Positions 22,600 through 33,980 of a DNA stretch of 64,000 nucleotides are shown in pieces (within the stretch, counting starts at the first letter, position 1; every line of letters begins with the position of its first letter). The notes under the pieces were generated by a model, which was given only the letters and a program-made list of their open reading frames with translations, ran no database searches and was not told the DNA's origin. A program made the translations under genes and the position numbers. Location: the NCBI GenBank assembly GCA_964035545.1, contig OZ037768.1, forward strand, positions 17,107,875-17,171,874, read 5' to 3'. The stretch comes from Bugula neritina (Eukaryota; Bryozoa; Gymnolaemata; Cheilostomatida; Bugulidae).

Positions 22600-25500
22600 T
22601 CAGGTCTTGGAAAGTTTGAGTACAAGAGAACTTTTTTCCTCAATAGTCTGTTCTGGGTTGATAACTTTCCATTGTTGAGCGCTAAAGTTTTCCCATGATT
22701 TTTTAGGCAACCTTGGTTTAGATGAGAGCCCTTCTGCTTCTTTGTCATTCAACGGGAAAGTTCGCTTAGGCCAAGGGGCAGCACTGCGATGATCCATTGT
22801 GAATAGAGGGACAGCGTTGTCCCGCCTAGTCCGGTTGCCTGCTACAAAATTAAGTCTTCATTCAAGTCTACATTTGCAAAAATCAGGTCTTGAACTGCAG
22901 ATATATGATAAAGTAAAAGCAATAATATTGTGAACTTAGAAATGTTTAGAACTTGGGTTATAGGAAAAGTAATATAGGCACTTCTGATGAATGGAACCAT
23001 TTTGGTTCATTTCAAGAGAGTTTTCAGTAAGTTAAAACTTGCAATACAAATATAGTTCTGTTGGTTTAAACTTTAAAGTCTTTAAACAAATTACAGTATG
23101 CACTGGCTTAATAAAGGGAGACAGATGGTGAAGAGAGGAAATTTTCTCTTACTATATGAGAGATGACAACAAACACCTCACAATACATGTATAGAAATAA
23201 ATTCTAGTAGCTTTTCATGGACTTTAACACTTCATTTCATGTTACTACAACAAGCTTGTATTTCATTTGCACTATTTAGTAAGGTTGATAGAGTAATAAC
23301 AACAATTAGCAAGTTGATGCAATGGTGATGAAATACCCAATAATATAATGAGAAGGCAGTCCATGCAGCAACTAAGCTGTACACACTATTATAGCACACA
23401 CTTGCCTGTGAAAGAACTGCTACGTTGTCTATCAGCCACAGACAGCTCATCTTTTATCTGTGCAGAATCATGAGAAGAACTGAGTGGCAATGACGATGGC
23501 ATGCTGCTGGCAAGTGAGTTAGTTGACATTACATTCGCTTGCTGAAAGCTGTCCACCGAAACATCAGGCGACAAAACCTCAGGTGGAGTAGGCGTTGCTT
23601 TGTGTGCTGGAGCAGCCAGTGTGGCACTCTGAGTTCTAGCCCGCCTACCAGATGTCACAAAGTTCATATATCGGGCTTTCTCCTTGGTCTCAAGTATGCT
23701 GTGTCTGGCTATATATCTATGCTCTGACAGATTTTCAATCTAAAATACAGTTATGATCTAGAATACAGTTGCAATCTAAAATACGGTTACAATCTAAAAA
23801 TACAGTTACAATCTAAAATACGGTTACAATATAAAATACAGTTGCAATCTAAAATACAGTTGCAATCTAAAATACAGTTGCAATCTAAAATACAGTTACA
23901 ATCTAAAATACAGCTACAATTATTTGGACATGCCCACACAGATACACACAACCGCCTGCAGGTCTATCAGTAGAATACCATGTGCTGATCTACACACCTC
24001 CTGAGAAGAGAGCGAGGGAGAGAAAGACTGATGGCTGTCAACAGAGTCCACCACCAACTGTCCTCGGTCAGTTTCCTCACTTGCCACATCACCACCGACG
24101 AGGGAGGGTGGTACACCTGGAAAGCTGTGATCTGAGGCAGCAGGAGTCATTGGAGTGACAGCTAAGGACACTGAAGAAGATCTGCGACGCAGCTGTTCAT
24201 GCACTGTACTCCCATTAACAGTAAATTCTCGCCATCTAAATTAGAATGCATTTCATGCGTTTAGAATGCGTTATGAATATAGAGTGTAGACATTCTAGAC
24301 ACAGTGCTGTGCTGATATCAAACTGGATAAACTTGTCAAATAATAGATAAAAGTCTCTCCCAGCTGTGTGTGGAATAAACTGCATAGCAGAGCTGTAGTG
24401 CAGTAGTTGGAGTTTATATTAACAATGCAATAGGTGAGCACCTACCGAGGTGTATCAATTTCCTTGTATTGCAACTTTTCCACTCGAGTGGTAGAGGCAA
24501 TATGATAAGGTATTACGATGTCATCGATGTCGTAGGAGTGAGAGCGCTTGTTCACAGCAGATGAGGTTTTATTCAGCTCACTAGCTGGAGCGCTTTGCGA
24601 GAGAGCCATTTCAGCATGCCTAAATTCCACCTCATCTTCATCTCCACCAACATTCAAAATAGGTTTATTCCTTAACCGCCCTACAGTACACCAGAACTTA
24701 TGAATAGTCAACCAAATTTGACAAATCAATAAAATCGCCCTACCATACAAAGCTGAAAATGTCAATATAAAGAAATTTAAACATGATGAATTTTTATGGA
24801 TTTTGACATAGTTTTAGCTTAAATAATTAGACTTTCAGGGAAACTTGTGTAAACTAGTATTTGTGGAAGTTTCTTTAGCCTAAAGCAAAGCATTTAACAC
24901 AATGAAGAGTTATGCCAGCATAAATCAAATCAACTTCTCTACCATATTTCTTTTTGCTTTTCAACTTCTTCTGTAACTTCTGCTTCTTTACATTGCATCC
25001 TGGTATGTATTCTGGCGAATTGTTTAATGACTTTCTCTCTACAACACCAAGTCAATATATTTTTCCAAATATTGAATTTATTATACACAGAGAGGAGCTC
25101 GTTCTCATAATCAAAGCAATTAAAAAAGGAAGTATAGCATACTTCTGGCATTTTCTTTCTCTAGAGCTTTTTTCTTCTTTATAGCCAATTTCCTGAAAAA
25201 AATATTACAAGTGTTGAAAGGACACAACATAACATAACATACACATTTAATGAGTACTAGGAGTGGTGTTTAGCTTGCATATATTTGAAAAGAAACCCAT
25301 ATATTCACAGTTGATGAACAAAGTTATTATTTATGATGGTACATGTATAACATTTTCATAAAACCTAAATGCATTTTCAAGTATACACAAAAGTAAACGC
25401 ATACATTTATTGAAACATATAAAATGAAACATGGCATTGATATTGTTAATGTTGGAACAGTTGATCATATAACAACTTCTAGAGATTACTATAACTACAT

Positions 25501-28500
25501 AAATAGTAAAACGCTCACTTTTTCTTGAGAGATTCAGCTAAAAGTTTCTTATTTCGTTTAAGATGCTGTTTATCAATAGCTGGTCTAGCAGTAGTTGCAT
25601 GTCTTCGGTCAGATGAATTTATCACTTCTTCTAAATCAATTCCGGCATCAATATCTGCTCAGAGAAGAGAAGAGACAACTTTAAATCTGCATCATGGATG
25701 GCAATATTCTTTTGCAAGATGTTATTATGCAATATGCAACAAATAAAAAATCATACATCATACTGGTATTTACAATAAAATGCTAATATGAGTAAATTAG
25801 CTCAACCACTCACAGCAAACTACGAAATAGATAAATTGACTTCAATAAATCACCAACTCAACCTTTTCAGTCTCAAGATACTAAGGAAAAAGATTTTTTG
25901 TTGGATAATCAAATAATTGGGTATCAAAGATCTTCAGTATTTCAGAATTACACTTCAAAATATAATTTAAAATCAAAATAATATTGAATATAAAATAATT
26001 GTTCTGATAAACTGTAAACCTATCACCGCATACCTCTAGGAAATGATAGAACAGGATGAAATCCAGCATCAAGTTGACCAATTCTTTCTCGGGGAGGAAG
26101 TAGCTGAATGTCAATTTGTTTGGCATAATTATGGTCGCCAGCACAAACAGCACATTGTCTGCTCGCCCTCACACATCTGCAAGGAATGTTAATGGGCCGC
26201 CTGGCTTTTGGACTCAGAGCAGGTGCATTAGATACTCGCACTATCTTATGCTTCTTCTTATAAGTTATGGGTGTGAGGGGCTTGCATCTAGCAGCTTGTT
26301 CAGTGTCATCTGCACTGTGTGTTGTAGCTGCTGGGACAGAGACGGGTAACACAGGGACTTTCTCTGCCCGGAACTGCTTGTGGATTTCACCATGCTGGCG
26401 AATTTTATATTCTAAATCAGAAACCTGTGCTTGTAGCCATGTCCATCTAGATACAATCATCGCTCGATCCCTAACCCACCGCCAACAACTTCTTTCACGG
26501 CTAAAATGATCAGGTTGGATCAACATGTGTGTACAGAGTACTGTAGATGAAACATTTAGTGTCGAGATTAGAGTGATGTGAGTGCATATCAGCACTCAAT
26601 GATCTTGCTCATGTGGACAGACCTGACAAACTAGATTCATGCGATAGCATTAATTGAGGTCCAGGGTTTAAACCTGGGGTTCCAGAACCCTCTCAGGTTA
26701 TTGGAGAGGTAATTTGATAATATATGATTTGCCAGTTTACTGTACACAAGTTTCAAATGCACCAATGTCAGTCAGAGCCATAGAAACAGACCAAAAGTTT
26801 ATGCTTAGTAAGGGCCAGCAAGTATGTCTGCTCAGTTGAAACTCAGTTTGACCACAAGGCTTATCAATCTATGAAAATCTCGATTGACATACCAAAGAGG
26901 TGAAAAGACTTACGTTGTCTTACCAACTAAGAAAACAGCATATTACTAGTTAGAAATAAAACGCACACTAGCATTGTAGAACACAGGCAAACACAAGTAT
27001 AACTGAGTATTATACTTAGAAACTTTGTGATAGTGGCTTATACTTAAAATTGCAAAAAAATAAAAGGGGCAAATGATCAAAATGATTTAAACACATTGTA
27101 GAGTGACATACCAGCTTTAACAACAATAATTTACTTGAAAAACATCAACTGAATATAACACAAATTCCTATGAATTGCTGCCAACATGAATGCCTGTTCA
27201 TTTGCCCAGAGCACTTGAGTTATGTGTATGGTAAATATCCAGCCACAGTGGCTTTGCAGATAAAGAATATCCTGTTGTGCAATGAGGAGAATTTTGTTTA
27301 GACATATACACCATAAATAATAGACTTGAGACTGGCATATTATTGACAATTCAACCAAAATGGGCAAAATGGTAACCCTTTTATACATTAATTACATTCA
27401 CTTTTTTTCTAATTTTGTTCATGCCTACCTATATTATAGCCAGTATTTACACCTAGTTTTCATGTCTGTGATATGTAACAAATCAATCAACACTACCAGA
27501 AATTTTGTTTAAATGTGAATACCAGTACATGTAGGATTGAGTTAGTTACAGAATTACTACCCCTATACCATGTCAGTTAATCGATGAGTTGTAATGAGCT
27601 AGCAATTATTCAACAGCCTACTAAAGCAAATATACCAATATCTTCGTTTTATTAGACAATAAAATATGTTTATCAAAAGCTTTTATTGATGATGAAATCT
27701 ATTGACAGCATTTGCTATCACAAGTTCCAAAGACAGTTGGCAAGTATTTACGAGAAAAGCCAAGTTCATTACATTGTAAATTCATCATTTAGCGAAAAAT
27801 TACTTATTATCCATAGGAGCAATAAATTCAACGTAGAATGTGCATAATATATATTACAAGCAGAGTATGATAATTAGTGGCAATGAAGGGACAAGTGTTC
27901 AATTTAAAGCCCAGTCTAGTATAAGATTAAAACTTACATTTGTGAGCCCTGGCATTCAGCATAAGCGGAATGTGACTGGACATTTGCACTAGCATTTGAT
28001 ATATTATCCACAACCTCATCATCAGTTTCACCTCCGGAACTGCTCTCAGTAGCATCTGAGTCAACATTAGTTAGCAGTTTCTTTATAGTAGAGCAAGTAA
28101 CACCAACAGCTTTACCAATGTCATCCTTTTCTTGCTGTGCTAAAGACACAGATGACGAACATGTGTCACTATTAGAAGCTTTTAAACTATGAGCTGATCT
28201 CATGCGCTGTACAATGTTCACCAAAGTTGAAGTTGACAAACTGCCAAGTTTCTCCGAATTGTTAGTCAGCATGGACAGAGAAAAGCTGTTGGATAGAGAA
28301 GACGCAGATTCACCATTTAAACCAACTCTATTTGATATCTGCTTACATTGCTCTTCCACAAATTTCTTCAACTCATATTTAGTGCTCTGATTAATTAAAA
28401 TACTCTGCAGACGTCGAATCCTTTTAATGACATTCATTGTTCGATGCTCTATCTTAGCATTTTTCTCGCACAGATCTGTAACTGAGAGCAGGCGGGGCTG

Positions 28501-28971
28501 CCTAGCAACAGAAGTGGAATTCCCAGTTTCCTTAGAGCATGAGGGCTCCACCAGTTGTGTATTCTGCGACTCATGAGAAGCAACAGCAGAAGGCAGTATC
28601 CGTGGTGTCATAGCAATTTGCTCATTACTCTCGCTCAAAGTTGGTGATTGTGAAAACCTAATTTGTGAATTAATTTTATCCAAGAAGTTTTCAGTTGGGG
28701 CAGTTTTAGTCTGCTCATTTTGCAATATCTCCTTTCCGTTCAACGAGATATTGACATTGTAGGCATGCTCCGTTTGCCCACCCAGCTTGTCAGTTTTGAG
28801 AGTCGGGTCAGATATATAACTAGTAGGAACTAATTTTTTCAACTTGGAAACCAGAAGTGGAGATCTTGCACTGCTTTCGATAGCTACATTTTTGGCAGAA
28901 TCCTGTGTTAGGGCAGGAGACATTGCATCGGAATCATTGCTCTTTTCACTGTGAGCAATGACTGTATTCAT
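22600..28971 (-). CDS. KANSL1: KAT8 regulatory NSL complex subunit 1 (KANSL1/waharan-like), 9 exons
   Basis: Scaffold of the nuclear non-specific-lethal complex, which positions the acetyltransferase MOF/KAT8. Exons from the start: 27938-28971, 26034-26500, 25519-25654, 25143-25192, 24943-25038, 24446-24680, 23998-24235, 23406-23739, 22600-22841. They sum to 2832 bases, or 943 residues, with every junction in phase. The acidic-serine motif DSDATESSSGGETDD lies near the end of exon 1. It is followed by RWTWLQAQVSDLEYKIRQ, a cysteine-rich CRC..CAVC segment, and QLDAGFHPVLSFP, all KANSL1 hallmarks. A lysine-rich stretch covers about 530-595. The PEHE domain starts near 644 (YDIDDIVIP, VEKLQYKEIDTPRWRE). 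The PEHE region carries a serine-rich insertion, one intron is GC-AG, and one acceptor lies in an 18-bp tandem array. The first ATG after an in-frame stop is taken as start; an upstream untranslated exon is possible. Confidence 0.93.
22842..23405 (-). other. GC-AG intron (last intron of KANSL1)
   Basis: On the minus strand the exon ends ACAG and the intron begins GCAAGT, the consensus GC-type donor, and ends TTTTGTAG. A GT donor four bases further on would shift the frame and meet a stop codon within six codons. The GC site keeps the frame into the conserved C-terminal exon. Confidence 0.88.
23740..23921 (-). repeat. 18-bp tandem repeat that duplicates a splice acceptor (KANSL1 intron)
   Basis: Ten units spaced 18 bases apart (one spacing is 19) start at 23740, 23758, 23776, 23794, 23813, 23831, 23849, 23867, 23885 and 23903. 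On the minus strand each unit reads approximately GCAACTGTATTTTAGATT, so the array repeats the intron's own 3' splice site, which abuts exon 23406-23739. Nine of ten units keep the AG. Use of any upstream unit would add ATT GCA ACT GTA TTT TAG or a close variant, giving an in-frame stop. Confidence 0.9.
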
Positions 28972-30050
28972 AAACTTCAAAGAAGGTCCAGCTCCACCAC
29001 CAGCTGATGTTGCGCACTGACCACCGCAGATTAAGCTTTTTTATTCCAAATTCTTAGCAGTGTCCAAAAATAAAAAGGGCCTAGATCAAGAAACTATCCT
29101 GTAAAACAGAATAATACAAAGTATTTAGTGTTCAAGTTTATCAAATTGCAACTTGTAACCATTATTGCAATGAAAATTTTGTAAAAGTAACAAACATGAA
29201 ACAAATATATTTTCAATTTTTCCTGGAGTTGAAGTGAATAGCAATGGAAAAAGCTATAATTATTTCAGCATCTTAAAAAACGAACAACAAATGTTGAAAA
29301 TTTGAGTACAAAGCCATGATCAAGTTAGAATAGACAAGGACTATCAGTTATACATAGTCATTGGCAAAAGCTATGGATGTCTAATTAAATATTAATTAAG
29401 CAAAAATCTACATCATACCACCCAGTTAGGGACACTGCTAAAATAGAACTTGCACATCATGTGATTTAGCATATTTAGGTAAGCAATCTGCATTAGAACC
29501 TGCTACTTATTTCAATTTTACATCATTTACTTACTTTACTCACACAGGGTTAGAATGACTACATTACTAACAAAATCAATGGAAGGTCTGTTTTGTACTG
29601 CCTCTATAAAACTGTTTTAACTTGTAACAAATCAGGCTTAAGAATGACCATGGCTATATTATTTTATCAAGACTGTATCATTTCATCCAACTGAACTACA
29701 TGCTGCCGACATAAAACAGAAAAACTGGAGTTAAACTTTCAACACTTTCAATCTCATCAAAATAAAATGGCTGAAACTAGCATTATTGGCAGTTACTGTG
29801 ACACTATTAGAATCCCTTCATAATCAAAATACTCAAGTTACCAAATGTTACAATTTAAAACATGCATCATAGTGCTTCATCAATGGACTAATTGCTTCAG
29901 TGAATAGCAAGAAAAACAAGAACACTCTATATCAAGGGCTAGTATAAAAATGAAATACATTGAGTTTATTGGGTAATCACTCACTGTTCCAAATACCAGT
30001 GTAATAATTATTAACCAGCACTAATTCTGCATGTAAGAGTATGAGTAAAA

Positions 30051-30051
<1 letters not shown>

Positions 30052-30080
<29 letters not shown>
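30052..30080. repeat. (AT)n microsatellite
   Basis: A nearly perfect TA dinucleotide run of about 29 bases in the spacer upstream of KANSL1. It is self-complementary and may form a cruciform or be hypervariable. Confidence 0.9.
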
Positions 30081-30081
<1 letters not shown>

Positions 30082-32079
30082 GATGACAATGTCAGGGTGA
30101 TTACAAGCTCCAAAGTAGCAAATCAAAATAGCAGCTACAGGCAGGTTAGCAGCAACACTAAGTTGATCTTTAATGTTGGGTGATTACCAGTTGCTCATAG
30201 TTGAAAATTCAGTAAAAACTGTAGGTAACAGTAATAGGGAGTTGTCACATACTAGTGATCAGGTAAAAATCAGCAATAGCTGGAGCAAGACTCATCACAA
30301 GCTAATGATGAGCATAGGTAAATCTATAAGCTTAAGCTAGCTTCATTTCACAATCAATTCCTCCAACTCTTACACTCATAGCTATAGTGATTATAAGAGT
30401 AACTTGAAAAAATTTCCTAATTTCAATTCAGATTAGCCACAACTGTAACTGTAGCCAGTAACTGTAAGGGCTCAGCCAATAAAAGTGATGGTGATTGATA
30501 CAGTATTAGCATAACTATAAACTAGAGGCAGAGTTGACACTGGATCTGTCAGTTTGAATCATACTTTCATAGTGATGGTGACCCAGAATAACCTAAACTG
30601 AAAGTGACCAGACAGTGCAGGGTGTCGGTGAGCATGAGCATAATTTAAACTAGCTACTAGTACTATACTTACTAGTAACTGCATCTAATTTTTCTGAGTA
30701 ATTTACTAACATTCGTAATTTAAATTAATAATATTTTAATCATTTTAGTTAATAATATCATAATGAATGATAATGATTTATCATAATGAAAGTTGTCATC
30801 ATGATCATTGTGATAGTCTGAGTCAAACTCTAAGTTGCTGATGTTATGCTAAAAGTATTTATTTTAAAAGTCACCTAAACGGAAAAGTGGAAAATATATC
30901 CATTCTGATTTTAAACTATAAGTCAAATTGATTCTAAGCTAAACTACAACTTGAAGTTGATGATGATCGTCCGAGTCTGGTGACATGCTCATGGACTTCA
31001 CTCATGGCGTTGGACTTTCATTTTGAAATAGACTTTTGAGTTTAAGACTGAGTGTAAATGTAATACTAATATCAAAACTAAATGTAATACTTATACTTAT
31101 AGTTAAGTTATACTGTACTAATTTATAATTACTAATTACTAATTTAGTAATTAGTAATTGAAATTCAGTAACAACTAAAAGTAAAAGTAAACGGGAAACT
31201 AATAGGAAACCTAATAGAAAATGATGAACTACTGCTACTTACAAATATGTTAAGACCCTTAATTAGTACAAAGTGCTGAATATTTGAAACCATTATCATC
31301 GCATTCTCATTTTGGTGAAAACTACCACATATCAATATGAATATGCGACTACAGCGTGCATCTTTATCCAAAATTTTGCTTATGCAGATGTCGGTCGTTG
31401 ATGGTCACGCGGTTTGCGTTATGCTCTGTGAAACAGGATTTGTCTTTCCAATGTAACGTACGTATCTTGTTTATTGAGGGATGATCAAATTATCACTGCT
31501 GCTAACCCCTCTCGGTATAAATTGAATTTAGCCAATAATGTTCAATACTTTCTAAATACAGTAAAATAATATAACTAAAACGCGCCTTTCGCAAAACCAT
31601 CGAGTTGTCCTTTCCTACTTATTAGCGTTAAGCAAGGTTTTTGTAGTATGAGCGTGGTATTATGTGTCAACTTGTGGTAGGTGCAGTATAATGGAGAGAT
31701 TCATTAAAACATTGTGTTTCAGAGAGAAAATATAGCAAACTAAGTTGTATTTTATTCAAGAGTTCAAATTGCCCAAATCAAAAATTACAAATTTATAAAA
31801 TTCTGATTTTTCATTTAGCCTTACTGCTCCTACAACAATAATAATATTATAATGATCATCTATGGAGTTGTGTCACCTTGGAAAATAGAGTCCAAAATTG
31901 CAAATTTGAGATCGAACTGAAAGTGAAAAATGTTGATTGAAAAACTGCAGAACACTAGTTAGTAGTTACTTACACAGTAGCAGTTTGTAATAATAATAGA
32001 CGCCGCCATCATGACTGTTGTCATGATGGGAACAAGGATACATATACTGGACTCTAATACTTTAAAACTTAGTTAAAAT

Positions 32080-32950
32080 TAAAGCTTTCCAACGACATAC
32101 TGATAGTGATACTGATACTCATACTGAGTGACATCTGAGACTGATGCGACACTCTAAGTCTAACAGTAACAGTGATACTCACATTGAGTTTGACTGAGAC
32201 TGACTCAGACTGTCACTGTGAGTGTCTGACACTCATTCTGATAGTGAGTGTGACTGAGAATCAGAATTTTCCAGTTCGAGTATCAGATTTTGGAGTAAAC
32301 TGAGAGCAAGAGTTCTGATTCTGTATCATTCTGATTCTCTGTGATTGTGAGACTGAGTGAGTCTGATATTGATTATGATTGTCGTAGTCATATTAGTACT
32401 CGAACCTAGTCACTGGTACACGATAGTAATACTTATTCTGATACTGATAGTGACTGTGAAGTGTGATGTAACAATGGAGGTAAAACTAAAACTAAATCAG
32501 TAAAACTAAATGCAGTGCTCAAAGTCAATAACATTAGCTGAATAAGAAATTGAATCAATGACAATCGCTATTTAGTATTCATATTCAGTTAATGTTATTC
32601 TATTAAAAAAAAATGGTTTTGTTCATGTTTGAGCCTGAATCCATTTGAATTTGAATTTCATGGACTCGACTGAGATTGACAATTGACTCACAATGACAAT
32701 TCTCATTCCCCTTGACAATCATAGTCAATAGGAAGAACAATTTTCATTGTAAGTCAGACTCAGTCAAGTTCATAAAATTCAAATTCACATTGACACCGGA
32801 TCAATCAATCATAAACAAATAGTAGCAGTAGTGTTTTTTTATAAATGCAGCTAGGCCTTTTTGGTTAATTATACTTGTTGGTGTTATTATAACAGTACTA
32901 GTGTTGCTACAACTATTAGTATTACTATTACTATATAGTAAATTGACCTC
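32080..32950. repeat. Degenerate simple-sequence island (GATACTGA/GACTGAG words)
   Basis: The first half is dense in GATACTGATAGTGATAC, CTGAGACTGA and CACTGTGAGTGTC words. The second half shifts to TGAATTTGAATTTC and TATTACTATTACT. There is no fixed period and no reading frame. It is one of several such islands in the window. Confidence 0.7.
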
Positions 32951-33980
32951 CACATTGCCCATGGCCGCTGTGATTATGATTGAGCTTCAAACAATGATAA
33001 AGGTATTAAAACTGAAAGTTAGTGTTGCAGGATACTCCTAAAAAATAGTTGGAACTGTTATTATAATTAACATAAAGTTAAGGACTAGATCATTGGTCAT
33101 TGTGATTTCAGTTTTTTACCATTCATTACATCAGTCATGGGCTAGTTGCATTAGTTATTAGTTATTGCCATTAGTTTTACTATTACTAATTATTATTTAT
33201 CAGTTAGACTTTACAATGATTTGACACTTCAAAGCATTTGTTATGCACAAGAACGCCGTAAAAAGCTTATTTTAGTGTAGGTAATAGTATTTGAATTGAT
33301 AAACTTATATATAACTACTCTTCCAGATTTGGCATGTAGTTAAATGGTCTATGTAAGCTGATTGCCCCTAAGTATTTGTGGTTGAGGTAAGCATATGTTC
33401 ATTGGTCGTCAAGAATTCCAACTGAGTTATATACAAAAATTTAGTGTTAGCATATGTAAATATTTCCTTGGATTTCATTCTAAGCTTTTCTATATACAAT
33501 ATAATTTTTTAGGATGGTGCATTTCACTCCGAAAATCTTTTAAATCTCTTTTGTATAATAGGGTCATAAAATTTCAAAGTTGTAGGATCAAAAACTCTAT
33601 TTTACATAACTGTATGCGACAAATCCTAACCATAACGATAGTAAATGAATTCTTCTGTATACTTTGCTTTAGACCAAGTTTAAAGTAATGTATACTGTTA
33701 CTTTATTTAAAAAATCATTGTCTGATCAAGGTTTTTGTTTCAAGTTCATAAAATATCAAGTGTTGTACTCAACATATCTAATGGAATTTGTTTATTTGAG
33801 CAGTGATGAGGTGTCGTTGCGCCAACGTTTATAAAAGTCAATTGTAGTTGAAGCTATCTGACAGTGAACCCAGTGTTTTTAAATATACTGAAAATATTTT
33901 GTTTATACACATAAGTTTTCTTTCTCACGTTATGTTTTTATATCCTAGGGTATATACTTCTACCATAGAATCAAGATACA

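Larger units (their letters stand above)
28972..33980. other. Spacer between divergent KANSL1 and SUGP1
   Basis: About 5 kb with no coding exon that I can support. It should hold the 5' ends of both genes. An AT microsatellite lies at 30052-30080. Degenerate simple sequence fills about 30640-31200 and 32080-32950. The least repetitive part, 31370-31700, has several CG dinucleotides and is a reasonable place for the KANSL1 promoter. Splice acceptors at about 33950 and 33970, just before the SUGP1 start codon, imply an untranslated first exon of SUGP1. Confidence 0.5.

Noticed and set aside
33395-33688. 97-codon plus-strand open frame upstream of SUGP1
   Set aside because: AT-rich composition, no known motif, no splice link to SUGP1; likely chance.
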